From assembly GCF_000719345.1 (NCBI RefSeq), contig NZ_JOFX01000044.1:1-64000 (forward strand): DNA of 64,000 nucleotides, read 5' to 3'. The DNA is from Streptomyces sp. NRRL F-2664 (GTDB lineage: Bacteria > Actinomycetota > Actinomycetes > Streptomycetales > Streptomycetaceae). Below are positions 1-8,381 of the stretch, piece by piece. The notes beneath the pieces were generated by a model, which was given only the letters and a program-made list of their open reading frames with translations, made no database searches and was not told the DNA's origin. How positions within the stretch are numbered: the stretch's first letter is position 1; every line of letters begins with the position of its first letter. A program made the position numbers and the translations under genes.

Positions 1-142
1 GTTTCCCGGCAGTCTTTCGGCTTTCCGGGACGGGGCGGTCGGTCAAGGGTGGAGCGAAGCTCCATCGCGAAGCGACGCGACCGAAGGGAGCGCCCTTGAG
101 GGACCGGCCCGGCACGGAAGGACGATGGGACTGACGGGAAAC
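1..142. repeat. Long imperfect inverted repeat with nested GAA-loop hairpins
   Basis: The outer arms GTTTCCCGGCAGTC (1-14) and GACTGACGGGAAAC (129-142) are complementary at 13 of 14 positions. A second pair (17-49 with 93-125) matches at about 26 of 33 positions, ending in CAAGGG/CCCTTG. The middle holds small hairpins closed on GAA: TGGAGC-gaa-GCTCCA (50-64), TCGC-gaa-GCGA (65-75) and CC-gaa-GG near 81-87. The whole block could form a branched cruciform or a structured RNA. It may extend left of the window. Function is unknown; a MITE-like or REP-like element is one possibility. The sequence shows the symmetry; everything else is inference. Confidence 0.7.
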
Positions 143-389
143 CCCCAGACCGTTCCTGATACCGATTCATCGAAGCCCGCCCACCGAAGCCACCCCCACC
201 CCGCCCGCCTGTGCAGCCCGTCCGGCACGTGACCCCCGGTGCGGGGCGTAAGGGACTGCGACCGGCGACCGGGGGTGAGCCGCCACGCCGAGTCGTTGCG
301 GAGGATCGATTCGGCTGTGCCGGGCCTTCTAGGGTCGTGCCTCGCTCCCCGCCCCGCCCCCGCCCCGCCCCCCCCCGAAGGGTTCACCG
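143..389. other. Intergenic region, C-rich just before the next gene
   Basis: No convincing gene is seen here; the open frames lack coding-type codon usage. Positions about 346-376 form a nearly pure C/G tract (CCCCGCCCCG repeats ending in a run of nine C), directly followed by the GAAGGG ribosome binding site of the next gene. The tract probably only reflects low complexity but lies where a 5' UTR would be. Confidence 0.5.
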
Positions 390-779
390 ATGAAGCTTCG
401 CAACGCCGCTGCCGCCGCCGTCGCAGCCTGTGCGCTGGTCCTGTCCCTGCCCGGTTCGGCCCTGGCGGCCGAAGGGCAGTTCCACTACAGGTACACCGAC
501 GACTCCGGCCAGGAGTACCGCGTCGTCCTGGACGACCCCGACAGCGGTGAGTGCATCAACCTTTACGCCGTCGGCTCCGACGGCGTGGAACCGGGCTATG
601 CCCCGCAGAACCAGACCGACTCCTGGGTGACCGTCTTCGCCGGCGCCGACTGTGCGGGTCCCGAGTGGCGGCTGCGGCCCCTGGGCCGGCCCGCCACCGA
701 CCGGTTGGCGGTGCGCTCCGTGCGGTTCGACGTCCGGGAGGCGCGGGAGGTCCGGGACGAGTCCCGCGGGGTCCAGTAG
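390..779 (+). CDS. Small secreted protein of unknown function
   Basis: 129 residues. The N-terminus is a classical Sec signal peptide: KLR, then an Ala/Val/Leu core, with a cleavage site near LAA|EGQF around residue 27. The mature part of about 100 residues has a single Cys pair (in SGECINL and GADCAG) that could form a disulfide, and Gly/Tyr/Asp-rich short strands resembling small Streptomyces exported beta-proteins such as peptidase-inhibitor-like families. GAAGGG lies 8 bases before the ATG. I do not recognise a family. It stands alone, followed by about 200 bases without a gene. Confidence 0.75.
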   Translation: MKLRNAAAAAVAACALVLSLPGSALAAEGQFHYRYTDDSGQEYRVVLDDPDSGECINLYAVGSDGVEPGYAPQNQTDSWVTVFAGADCAGPEWRLRPLGRPATDRLAVRSVRFDVREAREVRDESRGVQ

Positions 780-980
780 TGCCGGCGGCCGTCCGGCCGT
801 GACCGGGTTCCGGCGGCGTGTTCGTCCCACGTGACGCCCGACGCCGCGGGCGGCTCCACGGGTGAGGAGGTGCGCTCCACCGCCCGGGCCCTGCGGTCCC
901 GGTTCGGACCGCGGTTGTGCCCGGAGGAGCCCCGCATTCCGGCTTGACCTCAAGCCGGGTCGAGGTACGAGGCTGGGGGC

Positions 981-1937
981 ATGAACATCCGGTCAGCCGA
1001 AACGTCCGTGCCCGCCCCCAGCCCGACCGATCACCGCTCCGACCGGTGGTCGGGCGAACTGCTCGACCTCGACGCCTATCTGGCCCGGATCGGGTACGAC
1101 GGTCCCCGCGAGCCCACCCTCGCGGTCCTGCGAAACCTCCAGCGCGCCCACACCACCGGCATCCCCTTCGAGAACGTCCACGCCGTCCTGGGCCGGGACC
1201 TGCCGCTCGACCTGCCGTCCGTCGAGGCCCGGCTGGTACGGGACCGGCGCGGCGGGTACTGCTTCGAGCACGTCCTGCTTTTCGCCGCCGTCCTCGAACG
1301 CCTCGGGTTCCACGTCACCGGCATGATCGGGCGGGTCAGCCTCGGCGCGCCCAAGGTCCTGCCCGCCACCCACGGCCTGCTCGCCGTGGCCGCGCGCGAC
1401 GACGACCGGGAGTGGCTGTGCGACGTCGGCTTCGGAGCCGGCCCGCTCGGCCCGATCGAACTCGCCGACGGGGCCCAGGTCGCGTACGACGGCTGGCGCC
1501 ACCGGCTGGAGCGGCACCCCGGCGCCCACGGCATCGACCAGTGGTGGCTGTACCAGACGGCCCCCGGCACCGCCCCCGCCCCGTCCGGGCCGGACGGCGG
1601 ACCCGCGCGCGGCTCGGCCCCCTGGATCGACCGGCACACCTTCACCCTCACCGCCCAGTACCCGATCGACTACGTGGTCGGCAGCCATTTCGTGGGCACG
1701 CACGCGCGCTCGCCGTTCGTCCGCCGGCTCTTCGTGCAGCGCATGACCCCGGCCGCCCACCACAGCCTGGACGACCTGACGCTCGTCACCACCCTCCCCG
1801 ACGGGACGAGCACCTCCGAGGAGATCGCCGCGGACGCCCTGGACGGGACCCTGCGCGCGGTGTTCGGGCTCGCCCTCACGCAGGAGGAACTCCGGGAGAT
1901 CGCCGCCCGCCGGGCGGCTCCGGAGCGGGAGGCCTGA
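981..1937 (+). CDS. nat: Arylamine N-acetyltransferase
   Basis: 318 residues, a little longer than the usual 270-290. It transfers an acetyl group from acetyl-CoA to arylamines, hydrazines or related amines through a Cys thioester in the cytoplasm. The Cys-His-Asp triad is clear: C94 in RRGGYCFE, H131 in ATHGLL and D148 in LCDVGFG. The ATG follows the purine-rich GAGGCTGGGGGC. The N-terminal ~25 residues are an extra Pro/Ser-rich extension. Family members either detoxify xenobiotics or release amide-containing polyketides (RifF type); no biosynthetic cluster is visible here, so a detoxifying role is the safer guess. Confidence 0.93.
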   Translation: MNIRSAETSVPAPSPTDHRSDRWSGELLDLDAYLARIGYDGPREPTLAVLRNLQRAHTTGIPFENVHAVLGRDLPLDLPSVEARLVRDRRGGYCFEHVLLFAAVLERLGFHVTGMIGRVSLGAPKVLPATHGLLAVAARDDDREWLCDVGFGAGPLGPIELADGAQVAYDGWRHRLERHPGAHGIDQWWLYQTAPGTAPAPSGPDGGPARGSAPWIDRHTFTLTAQYPIDYVVGSHFVGTHARSPFVRRLFVQRMTPAAHHSLDDLTLVTTLPDGTSTSEEIAADALDGTLRAVFGLALTQEELREIAARRAAPEREA

Positions 1938-1948
1938 GGTTTGAGGCC

Positions 1949-2407
1949 CTAGCGGCCCGGCAGGCGCTCCAGGATGACCAGGGGGAGCTCGCGGGGGAGG
2001 GCGGCCGCCTGTTCGTCCTCGAACGGCGGCCACAGGGCGGTCATCATCTCCCAGTACACCTCCCGCTCCGTCGCGGTGGCCGTGTGCGCCGTCGCCTCGA
2101 AGGCTTCGGCGCCGACCTGGAGGCGGACGTGCGGATGGGCGGTGAGGTTGCGGTACCAGCCCGGATGGTCCGCAGCGCCGTCCGCGGACGCCACGACGAG
2201 GAAGCGGCCCGCGTCCTCGCCGTAGATCAGCGGGGTGCGTACGGTGGTGCCGGTGGCGCGGTCGAGTGTCGTGAGCAGCAGGGTGCGGACGCCGTGCCAG
2301 AGGTGCCCGTCGGCGCCGGCGGTGCTGACGTAGGCGCGGACGTGGTCGAGCCGCGGGCCGGGTCGCGGGTCCGTGGGGTGGTCCCAGTCGACTTCGAGTG
2401 TGTGCAT
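1949..2407 (-). CDS. Nitroreductase/deazaflavin-dependent oxidoreductase family (DUF385, Ddn-like)
   Basis: 152 residues with the split beta-barrel fold signature of the F420-binding Ddn/DUF385 family: TTxDRATGTTVRTPL, then LVVASADGAADHPGWYRNL, then HPHVRLQVG, and a C-terminal PLVILERL. Relatives use coenzyme F420 to reduce quinones or nitro-compounds, a cofactor actinomycetes make. It is transcribed divergently from the LysR gene starting at 2515, which is therefore a candidate regulator. The substrate cannot be read from sequence. Confidence 0.85.
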   Translation of the reverse strand: MHTLEVDWDHPTDPRPGPRLDHVRAYVSTAGADGHLWHGVRTLLLTTLDRATGTTVRTPLIYGEDAGRFLVVASADGAADHPGWYRNLTAHPHVRLQVGAEAFEATAHTATATEREVYWEMMTALWPPFEDEQAAALPRELPLVILERLPGR

Positions 2408-2514
2408 TTACCTGTCCTTAGGGTCGAGGCCCCCTGGCGGCTAACGAGCATTAACGATTCTGGATGCGTACGACCCATGGCGCACGTCCATCGGTCTGGA
2501 CCAAGCTCCGTGTC
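2408..2514. promoter_or_regulatory. Divergent promoter region between oxidoreductase and LysR gene
   Basis: The 107-base gap between two divergent starts is less GC-rich than its flanks and contains TAACGAGCATTAACG at about 2439-2453, with TAACG repeated. LysR proteins classically act from such a divergent intergenic region on the neighbour and on themselves. No site can be fixed by eye. Confidence 0.4.
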
Positions 2515-3498
2515 ATGGATCTGGAGCTGAGGCATCTCAAGATCGTCAGGGCTGTCGCCGACGCCGGGAGCCTGACTCGGGCCGCCACCGCGCTCGGGCT
2601 CGCGCAGCCGGCGCTCAGCGCGCAGTTGAAGCGGATCGAGCGGGCGCTGGGCGGCACGCTGTTCGTGCGCGGGCGGGAGGGCGTACGGGCCACCGCGCTC
2701 GGGGAACTGGTGCTGGAGCGGGCCCGCGTCCTGCTGCCCGCGGTGTGCGAGCTGCAGGAGGAGGCCCAGCGGTTCGCGCGGCAGGAGGCGCGGGGCTACC
2801 GGCTCGGCGGGACGCACGGGCCGCTGCTCGGCGGGCTCGTGGACCGGCTCGCGCAGGAGGAGCCGGGGGTGCCGGTGAGCACGTACACCTCGTGGTCGGA
2901 GAAGGAGGTCGCCGGGAGCGTCGCCGACGGGCGGCTGGACTTCGCGCTGGTCGGCGTCTGCGGGGAGAGTGCGCCGCCGGAGCCCGCGCGGCTGGCGTGG
3001 AGGGAGGTGGCGCGGGACCCGGTGCACGTGATGCTGGCCGCGGACCATCCACTGGCCGTGGCGCGGGCCGCGCACCATGAGGTCGAGCTGGCCGAGCTGG
3101 CCGCCGAGGCGTGGACGGACGTCCCCGGCGACGGATGCTTCGGCGACTGCTTCGCCGCGGCGTGCGTGCGGGCAGGGTTCGCGCCCGCCTGCGTCTACGA
3201 GACGGACACGGCCTCCTGCGTGCACCTGGTGCAGGTGGGGCGGGCCGTGGGGCTGTGCCGGGCCACGTTCCCGGCGACCCCGGGGGTGGTGACCCGGCCG
3301 CTGGCCGGGACCCCGCTGGTGTGGCGGCACCTGCTCGGGTGGCATCCCGCCGCGCGGGGGGCTGCGCGGGCGGGGGAGGTGCTGGGGCATGCGAGGGCTG
3401 CGCATGCGGATGCGTTGGGGAGGGCGGCGGGTGGGGGGTCGGCCCTGCGGGCCGGGGCGGGTTCGCTGCGGGCGGCCGCGCCGTGGCCTGCGGCGTAG
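2515..3498 (+). CDS. LysR-family transcriptional regulator
   Basis: 327 residues from the ATG at 2515; the frame is open back to 2464, but the typical LysR start MDLELRHLKI begins here. The N-terminal winged helix-turn-helix (about 1-60; LTRAATALGLAQPALSAQLK) is followed by a two-lobe effector-binding domain (about 90-295) with several Cys residues (GDGCFGDCFAAACV). The last ~40 residues are Ala/Gly-rich and poorly conserved. It faces the Ddn-like oxidoreductase gene, its likely target; the inducer is unknown. Confidence 0.92.
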   Translation: MDLELRHLKIVRAVADAGSLTRAATALGLAQPALSAQLKRIERALGGTLFVRGREGVRATALGELVLERARVLLPAVCELQEEAQRFARQEARGYRLGGTHGPLLGGLVDRLAQEEPGVPVSTYTSWSEKEVAGSVADGRLDFALVGVCGESAPPEPARLAWREVARDPVHVMLAADHPLAVARAAHHEVELAELAAEAWTDVPGDGCFGDCFAAACVRAGFAPACVYETDTASCVHLVQVGRAVGLCRATFPATPGVVTRPLAGTPLVWRHLLGWHPAARGAARAGEVLGHARAAHADALGRAAGGGSALRAGAGSLRAAAPWPAA

Positions 3499-3564
3499 GG
3501 GGTGGTGCGGTGCGGTGCGTTGCGGGTGCGGCGCCGTTGCGGGGGCGCTGCCCCCGGGCCCCCG

Positions 3565-3865
3565 CGCCTCAAACGCCGGCGGGGCTGGAAAAGAGCGCCT
3601 CAAACGCCGGCGGGGCTGGGAAAGAGCGCCTCAAACGCCGGCGGGGCTGCCGGCGAGGCTGGGGACGCCAGCGCCGGCGGGGCTGGGAAGGAGCGCCTCA
3701 AACGCCGGCGGGGCTGCCGGCGAGGCTGGGGACGCCAGCGCCGGCGGGGCTGGGAAGGAGCGCCTCAAGCGCCGGCGGGGCTGGGAAGGAGCGCCTCAAG
3801 CGCCGGCGGGGCTGGGCAAGAGCGCCTCAAGCGCCGGCGGGCTGGGGCAAGGTGCCTCGACAGCC
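3565..3865. repeat. Tandem repeat array, 31-bp unit with a duplicated 67-bp compound unit
   Basis: The core unit begins CGCCTCAAACGCCGGCGG and continues GGCTGG plus a purine spacer. Copies start at 3565, 3596, 3627, 3694, 3761, 3792 and 3823, with a decayed eighth near 3853. Spacing is 31 bases except where a 36-base GC-rich insert makes a 67-base compound unit. The compound units 3627-3693 and 3694-3760 are identical base for base. Later copies change CAAACG to CAAGCG. In reverse this is the AGCCCCGCCGGCGTTTGAGG element that I remember as common between Streptomyces genes. It lies downstream of the LysR gene; the rest of 3499-3942 holds no gene. Confidence 0.9.
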
Positions 3866-3942
3866 GGTGGGGCCGGCGCGGGGGAGCGTGCCCCGGCCCG
3901 GGTGGGCCGGGGCGGTGGGGCAGCTCTCGGGCGGTGCCTGCG

Positions 3943-4128
3943 TTACGGCAGGTAGCGCTCGATGACCTGGAGGCCCTCCTTCTCCATCAGCTGGCGGGCC
4001 TTCTCGACCCGCTCCGGAGTCGGGTCGTGGCCGGTCGCCATCACGAGGTCCTCGGGGTCGTACGGTCGTTCCCCGCCCGTGAAGAGCCGGTCCGACCGGG
4101 TGGGCTGCTCGTCGGGTTCACTGACCAT
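3943..4128 (-). CDS. Small conserved hypothetical protein, 61 residues
   Basis: The start at 4126-4128 is preceded by a perfect AGGAGGT, which decides it over an upstream in-frame possibility at 4212. The protein is acidic at its N-terminus (MVSEPDEQPTRSDRLFTGG), with a central DPEDLVMATGHDPTPERVEKA segment and a C-terminal helix ending VIERYLP. It looks soluble and cytoplasmic, with no Cys and no membrane segment. Similar short proteins are widespread in Streptomyces, but I know of no assigned role. It lies between the repeat array and the divergent protease gene. Confidence 0.8.
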   Translation of the reverse strand: MVSEPDEQPTRSDRLFTGGERPYDPEDLVMATGHDPTPERVEKARQLMEKEGLQVIERYLP

Positions 4129-4308
4129 CGCGTACCTCCTACGGTGTACCTGCCCCCATCCTCCGGCCGCCGCCCCATGAACGCACTTCGACCGCCGTGC
4201 GGCGCCGGGCATAACGCCGGGGGAGGGGCCAACCGGCAGCTCCCGCGGTCAGGTTCGGATTTCTACGGTTTCCGCAGACCCCCCACCGGAAAACCGAGGA
4301 GATCCCCC

Positions 4309-5661
4309 ATGCTCAAGCGACACGCCCGCGCGGCGTGTACCGCCCTGGCCGCCACCGGGCTGCTGCTGGCCGGGACCGGCGGCGCCGTCGCCGACCCGGC
4401 CCCCGACCCCGCGGCGCCCTCGGCGGCCGCCGCCCTCCGTACCGCCGACGCACCCCCCGAGCTGCTCGCCGCCATGCAGCGCGACCTCGGCCTGACCCCC
4501 ACGCAGGCCAAGGCGCGGCTCGTGCACGAGGCCGAGGCCGGGGCCACCGCCGCCCGCCTGCGGGATCGGCTCGGCGGTGCCTTCGCCGGGGCCTGGGTGG
4601 ACGGGGCCGACGCCGGCACCCTCACCGTCGCGACCACCCGGGCCTCCGACACCGCCGCGATACGGGCCGCCGGGGCGGAGCCGAAACTGGTCACCCGTAC
4701 CCTGGCCGCCCTCGACGGCGCGAAGGCCGCACTGGACCGGGCCGCCGGTCCCGCGACCCCCGTCCGCTACGTCGACCCGCGCACCAACATGCTCGTCGTC
4801 GAGGAGACCGAGGCGGGCGCGGCCGCCCGGCTGCTCTCCGCGACCGCCACCGACGCGGCCCTGGTCACCGTGGTCCGCACGGCCGAGGCCCCGCGCCCGC
4901 TCCACGACCTGCGCGGCGGGGACGCCTACTACATGAACGGCAGCGGCCGCTGCTCCGTCGGCTTCCCCGTGACCAGGGGGACCGTGCACGGCTTCGCCAC
5001 CGCCGGGCACTGCGGGCGGGCCGGGACCACCACCACCGGCTTCAACCGGGTCGCCCAGGGCTCCTTCCAGGCCTCGGTCTTCCCCGGCAGCGACATGGCC
5101 TGGGTCGCCGCGAACACCAACTGGACCTCCACCCCGTTCGTCAAGGGCAGCGGCGGCACGAACGTGCAGGTCAGCGGTTCGGTACTGCAGCCGGTGGGCG
5201 CCTCGGTGTGCCGGTCGGGCTCGACCACCGGATGGCACTGCGGCACGATCCAGCAGCACAACACCAGCGTCACCTACCCCGAGGGCACCATCTCCGGGGT
5301 GACCCGCACGACGGTCTGCGCGGAGCCGGGCGACTCCGGCGGCTCCTACATGTCCGGGAGCCAGGCCCAGGGCGTCACCTCGGGCGGCTCCGGCAACTGC
5401 TCCAGCGGCGGGACCACCTTCTTCCAGCCGCTGAACCCAATCCTGTCGGCGTACGGGCTGACCCTCAAGGTCAGCGGCAGCGACCCGGGCCCCGGCCCCG
5501 GCCCCGAGCCCGAGCCCGGCGGCACCTGGAAGGCGGGCACCGTCTACGCGGCCGGCGCGAGCGTCACGTACGGCGGTGGGACCTACCGCTGCATCCAGGG
5601 GCACCAGGCGCAGGCGGGCTGGGAGCCGCCGAACGTCCCCGCGCTGTGGCAGCGGGTCTGA
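4309..5661 (+). CDS. Streptogrisin C-like secreted serine protease (S1) with chitin-binding domain
   Basis: 450 residues. A signal peptide (about 1-28) is followed by an alpha-lytic-type propeptide (about 45-201) and a chymotrypsin-fold protease starting near GGDAYYMNGS (~203). The triad is H234 (TAGHCG), D262 (SDMAWV) and S343 (GDSGGS), with paired Cys. A Pro/Gly/Glu linker (about 392-405) leads to a CBM5/12 chitin-binding domain (TWKAGTVYAAGASVTY ... WEPP..PALW). The architecture matches S. griseus protease C. The frame is open much further upstream through the repeat array, but only this ATG gives a signal peptide. A 5'-leading GAGGAGATC sits just before it. The role is extracellular protein degradation, perhaps tethered to chitin. 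Confidence 0.95.
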   Translation: MLKRHARAACTALAATGLLLAGTGGAVADPAPDPAAPSAAAALRTADAPPELLAAMQRDLGLTPTQAKARLVHEAEAGATAARLRDRLGGAFAGAWVDGADAGTLTVATTRASDTAAIRAAGAEPKLVTRTLAALDGAKAALDRAAGPATPVRYVDPRTNMLVVEETEAGAAARLLSATATDAALVTVVRTAEAPRPLHDLRGGDAYYMNGSGRCSVGFPVTRGTVHGFATAGHCGRAGTTTTGFNRVAQGSFQASVFPGSDMAWVAANTNWTSTPFVKGSGGTNVQVSGSVLQPVGASVCRSGSTTGWHCGTIQQHNTSVTYPEGTISGVTRTTVCAEPGDSGGSYMSGSQAQGVTSGGSGNCSSGGTTFFQPLNPILSAYGLTLKVSGSDPGPGPGPEPEPGGTWKAGTVYAAGASVTYGGGTYRCIQGHQAQAGWEPPNVPALWQRV

Positions 5662-5681
5662 TCCGTGCGGTGAGTGCGACC

Positions 5682-5716
5682 GGTGCCGTGACTGCCAAGG
5701 GGGGAGTCACGGCACC
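5682..5716. terminator. Hairpin terminator between convergent genes
   Basis: GGTGCCGTGACT (5682-5693) pairs perfectly with AGTCACGGCACC (5705-5716) across an 11-base loop. It sits 20 bases after the protease stop and just beyond the end of the opposing gene, so it can serve both. Confidence 0.8.
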
Positions 5717-5737
5717 TTCCGCGGGCGCCGCCGCGGG

Positions 5738-6754
5738 TCAGACGAGGACCGCGGCCAGGGTGCCGAGCGCGCCGAAGACGGTGAGCAGGCCGCAGATGGC
5801 GAGGTTGACCGCCCGGTGCTCCCAGAAGACCGCGACGAATTCGCGGATGGTGGCGCTCGGCCAGTAGTACTTGGCGGTGGGGGAGCCCACCACCTGCCCG
5901 TTGACGCCGGTCTTGCGTGCCAGCATCGCGGCCCGGAACGCGTGGAAGTTGTTGGTGACCACCACGCACCGGTACGCCGGATCGCTGGCCTCCATGATCT
6001 CCCGGCTGAAGCGCATGTTCTCCTCGGTCGTCGTGGACCGGTCCTCCAGCACGATGTGCTCCGCCGGCACGCCCTCCCCGATCAGCCAGTCCGCCATCGC
6101 GCGGGCCTCCGCGACCTTCTCGTCCGAGCCCTTGCCGCCCGAGACGAGGAGCACCGGCGGCCGGCCGCCGCCGGCCAGCTGGCGCTCGTAGATCTGCTGT
6201 CCCTTGCGCAGGCGCGAGGCCAGCAGCGGCGGCACCCGGTCCCCGCCGACGAGGCCCGAGCCGAGCATGACCACGTGGTCGATGTCGCCGCGGACCTTGG
6301 TCCGGCCGTAGAGGAACGCGTAGCCCAGGAAGCAGAAGAAGACGAACGAGACGTAGCCGGCGACGACGGTGAGGGTCCCGGCGATGCCGCCGAGGACGGG
6401 GGAGCCGACGACGGCGACGAGGACCAGCAGCGCGATCAGCGCGAAGATCGCAAGGCCGGCGAGCAGCGACAGCAGGTTGGGCGGGCGGAAGCCTTCCTTG
6501 CGGACCATGGTCAGGCCGTTGCGGACGAGGAGGACGCCCAGTGCCAGCACGCCGAACGCGGGCGAGGCGAAGGCGAGGAAGGCGACCGTGACCGCTGCCC
6601 AGAAGGGCAGCTTGCCGACCTGGAGGAAGAGTGCCGAGAAGGCCGTGAGGAAGGTCAGGCCCAGGAGCACGGCGTTGCTGAAGCGGCGCCGGTCCTGCCG
6701 GACGCTTATGCAGAACGCGAGGAACAGCAGGGCGGCGAGGGCGAAGGCGACCAT
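5738..6754 (-). CDS. YdcF/ElyC-type membrane protein (DUF218)
   Basis: 338 residues from the ATG at 6754; a TTG 33 bases upstream is less likely. The first ~175 residues hold about six hydrophobic segments, beginning VAFALAALLFLAF. The last ~165 form a DUF218 domain: VMLGSGLVGGDRVPPLL, LLVSGGKGSDEKVAEA, then HIVLEDRSTTTEENMRFS and VTNNFHAFRA. SanA/ElyC/YdcF relatives act at the cell envelope, in polysaccharide or lipid-carrier handling and vancomycin tolerance, but the reaction is unsettled. The start lies 43 bases after the D-aminoacylase stop on the same strand, so the two may be cotranscribed without being functionally related. Confidence 0.88.
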   Translation of the reverse strand: MVAFALAALLFLAFCISVRQDRRRFSNAVLLGLTFLTAFSALFLQVGKLPFWAAVTVAFLAFASPAFGVLALGVLLVRNGLTMVRKEGFRPPNLLSLLAGLAIFALIALLVLVAVVGSPVLGGIAGTLTVVAGYVSFVFFCFLGYAFLYGRTKVRGDIDHVVMLGSGLVGGDRVPPLLASRLRKGQQIYERQLAGGGRPPVLLVSGGKGSDEKVAEARAMADWLIGEGVPAEHIVLEDRSTTTEENMRFSREIMEASDPAYRCVVVTNNFHAFRAAMLARKTGVNGQVVGSPTAKYYWPSATIREFVAVFWEHRAVNLAICGLLTVFGALGTLAAVLV

Positions 6755-6797
6755 GGCGTCATCGTAGGCGGCTGATCCGCTGCGCAACGCAGCCGGT

Positions 6798-8378
6798 TCA
6801 CCAGGGGCCGGGGCCGCTCCGGCGTACCGACCGGCCGGCCAGCACCTGGGTCCGGCGCCCGTCGCGCACGACGAACCGCCCGTCGATCAGGACGTGCGGG
6901 ATCCCGGTGGGCGGTGTGCGGGGCCGCTCGTACGTGGAGCCGGCCGCGACCGTGGCCGGGTCGAAGAGGACCAGGTCGGCGCGGTGGCCCACGCGGACCA
7001 GGCCCCGGTCGGGCAGCCGGAGCCGGGCGGCGGGGCGGCCGGACAGGTGCGCGACGCACTCCTCCAGGGAGAGCAGGCCGAGTTCGCGGACGTAGTGGCC
7101 CAGGTAGCGCGGGAAGGTGCCGTAGGCCCGCGGGTGCGGTTTCGCGCCTTGGAGGATGCCGTCGGAGCCGCCGGTGTGCGCCCGGTGGCGCATGATCGTG
7201 CGGACGTTCTCCTCGTGGCCGACGTGCTGGAGGACCGTCGGCGCGAGCCGGTCGCCGATCAGCAGCCGGCGGGCGGTGTCCCAGCCGTCCACGCGGGTGC
7301 CGACGTGGGCGGCGTAGGCGGGGTCGGCGACGCCCGAGACCTCGATGGTCGACCAGTCGACGGGGACGCCGTGGCAGCCGTCGGAGCCCTCGTGTTCCAG
7401 GGCGTGCCGGATCCGTCCGGCCTGGTCGTCGTCGCGCAGCCGGGCGAGGACGGCCTCCGGTCCGCCCTCGTTCGCCCAGCTGGGCAGCAGCGCGACGAGG
7501 GTGGTGCAGCCGGGGGTGTACGGGTAGCTGTCGAGGGTGATGTCGCAGCCCGCGTCCAGGGCCGCGTCGAGGAGGGCGAGCAGTTCGGGGGCGCGGCCCT
7601 CGTTCTCGCCGAAGTTCATGGTGGCGTGGGCGAGGTGGAGGGCGCAGCCGGCCTGCCGGGTCAGGTCCACCATCTCGGCGTAGGCGGCGAGAGCGTGGCG
7701 GCCGTAACTGCGGTGGTGCGGGCAGTAGTAGCCGCCGTAGTGGGCCACGATCCGGCACAGTTCGGTCAGTTCGGCCCCGGAGGCGTACATGCCGGGGGTG
7801 TAGGTGAGTCCGGAGGACAGGCCGACGGCGCCCTGGGCCAGGCCGTCGGCGACGAGGGCGCGCATCCGGTCCAGTTCGGCCGGGGTCGCCGGGCGGTCGT
7901 CCCAGCCGACGGCGTGGGCGCGGACGGTGCCCTGGGGCACGAGGTAGGCGGCGTTGACGGCGACGCCTTCGCCGCCGAAGCCGCGGTCCAGCCGGTCGAG
8001 GTACTCGCCGACGGTGCGCCAGTCGAAGTCGACGTCGTCGCCGGGGCCGTTCCAGCCGGCGATCGCGGCCCGTACCGCGTCGAGGGTCCGGTCGTCGACG
8101 GGGGCGTACGACAGGCCGTCCTGGCCGAGGACTTCGAGGGTGACGCCCTGGGCGGCCTTGGCGCTGTGGTCCGGGTCGCGGAGCAGGGCGAGGTCGCTGT
8201 GGGCGTGCATGTCGACGAAGCCGGGGGCCAGGGCGAGACCGTGCGCGTCGACGGTCTCACGGCCCCCCGGCAGTCTGCCGATGGCGGCGATCCGGCCCTC
8301 GTGGACACCGACGTCGGCGGTGTACGAGGGGCCGCCCGTGCCGTCGACGACACGGGCGCCCCGCAGGACCAGGTCCAC
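6798..8378 (-). CDS. N-acyl-D-amino-acid deacylase (D-aminoacylase), amidohydrolase family
   Basis: 526 residues, the usual family length (480-530). It hydrolyses N-acyl-D-amino acids to the free D-amino acid and the carboxylate in the cytoplasm. The metal-binding HAHSD motif lies near residue 58 (GFVDMHAHSDLALL), later metal His residues in CPHHRSYG and LHLAHAT, and the C-terminal beta-sandwich ends in DLVLFDPATV. The GTG start is 3 bases after the stop of the upstream deaminase gene, so the pair is an operon. Together with the PLP enzyme, RidA and IclR regulator next door, this forms a D-amino-acid catabolic module. Confidence 0.93.
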   Translation of the reverse strand: MDLVLRGARVVDGTGGPSYTADVGVHEGRIAAIGRLPGGRETVDAHGLALAPGFVDMHAHSDLALLRDPDHSAKAAQGVTLEVLGQDGLSYAPVDDRTLDAVRAAIAGWNGPGDDVDFDWRTVGEYLDRLDRGFGGEGVAVNAAYLVPQGTVRAHAVGWDDRPATPAELDRMRALVADGLAQGAVGLSSGLTYTPGMYASGAELTELCRIVAHYGGYYCPHHRSYGRHALAAYAEMVDLTRQAGCALHLAHATMNFGENEGRAPELLALLDAALDAGCDITLDSYPYTPGCTTLVALLPSWANEGGPEAVLARLRDDDQAGRIRHALEHEGSDGCHGVPVDWSTIEVSGVADPAYAAHVGTRVDGWDTARRLLIGDRLAPTVLQHVGHEENVRTIMRHRAHTGGSDGILQGAKPHPRAYGTFPRYLGHYVRELGLLSLEECVAHLSGRPAARLRLPDRGLVRVGHRADLVLFDPATVAAGSTYERPRTPPTGIPHVLIDGRFVVRDGRRTQVLAGRSVRRSGPGPW

Positions 8379-8381
8379 GCC

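Noticed and set aside
1..142. Chromosome end (telomere) because of the GAA-loop hairpins
   Set aside because: The window contains core genes and the arms do not match the conserved Streptomyces telomere start; location at position 1 is only the window edge.
3565..3865. Regularly spaced repeats that might be a CRISPR array
   Set aside because: The 31-base period is the whole repeat; there are no unique spacers, the units are directly joined, and no cas gene is near.
3502..4308. N-terminal extension of the protease frame through the repeat array
   Set aside because: The added residues only translate the 31-base repeats and would bury the signal peptide that begins at 4309.
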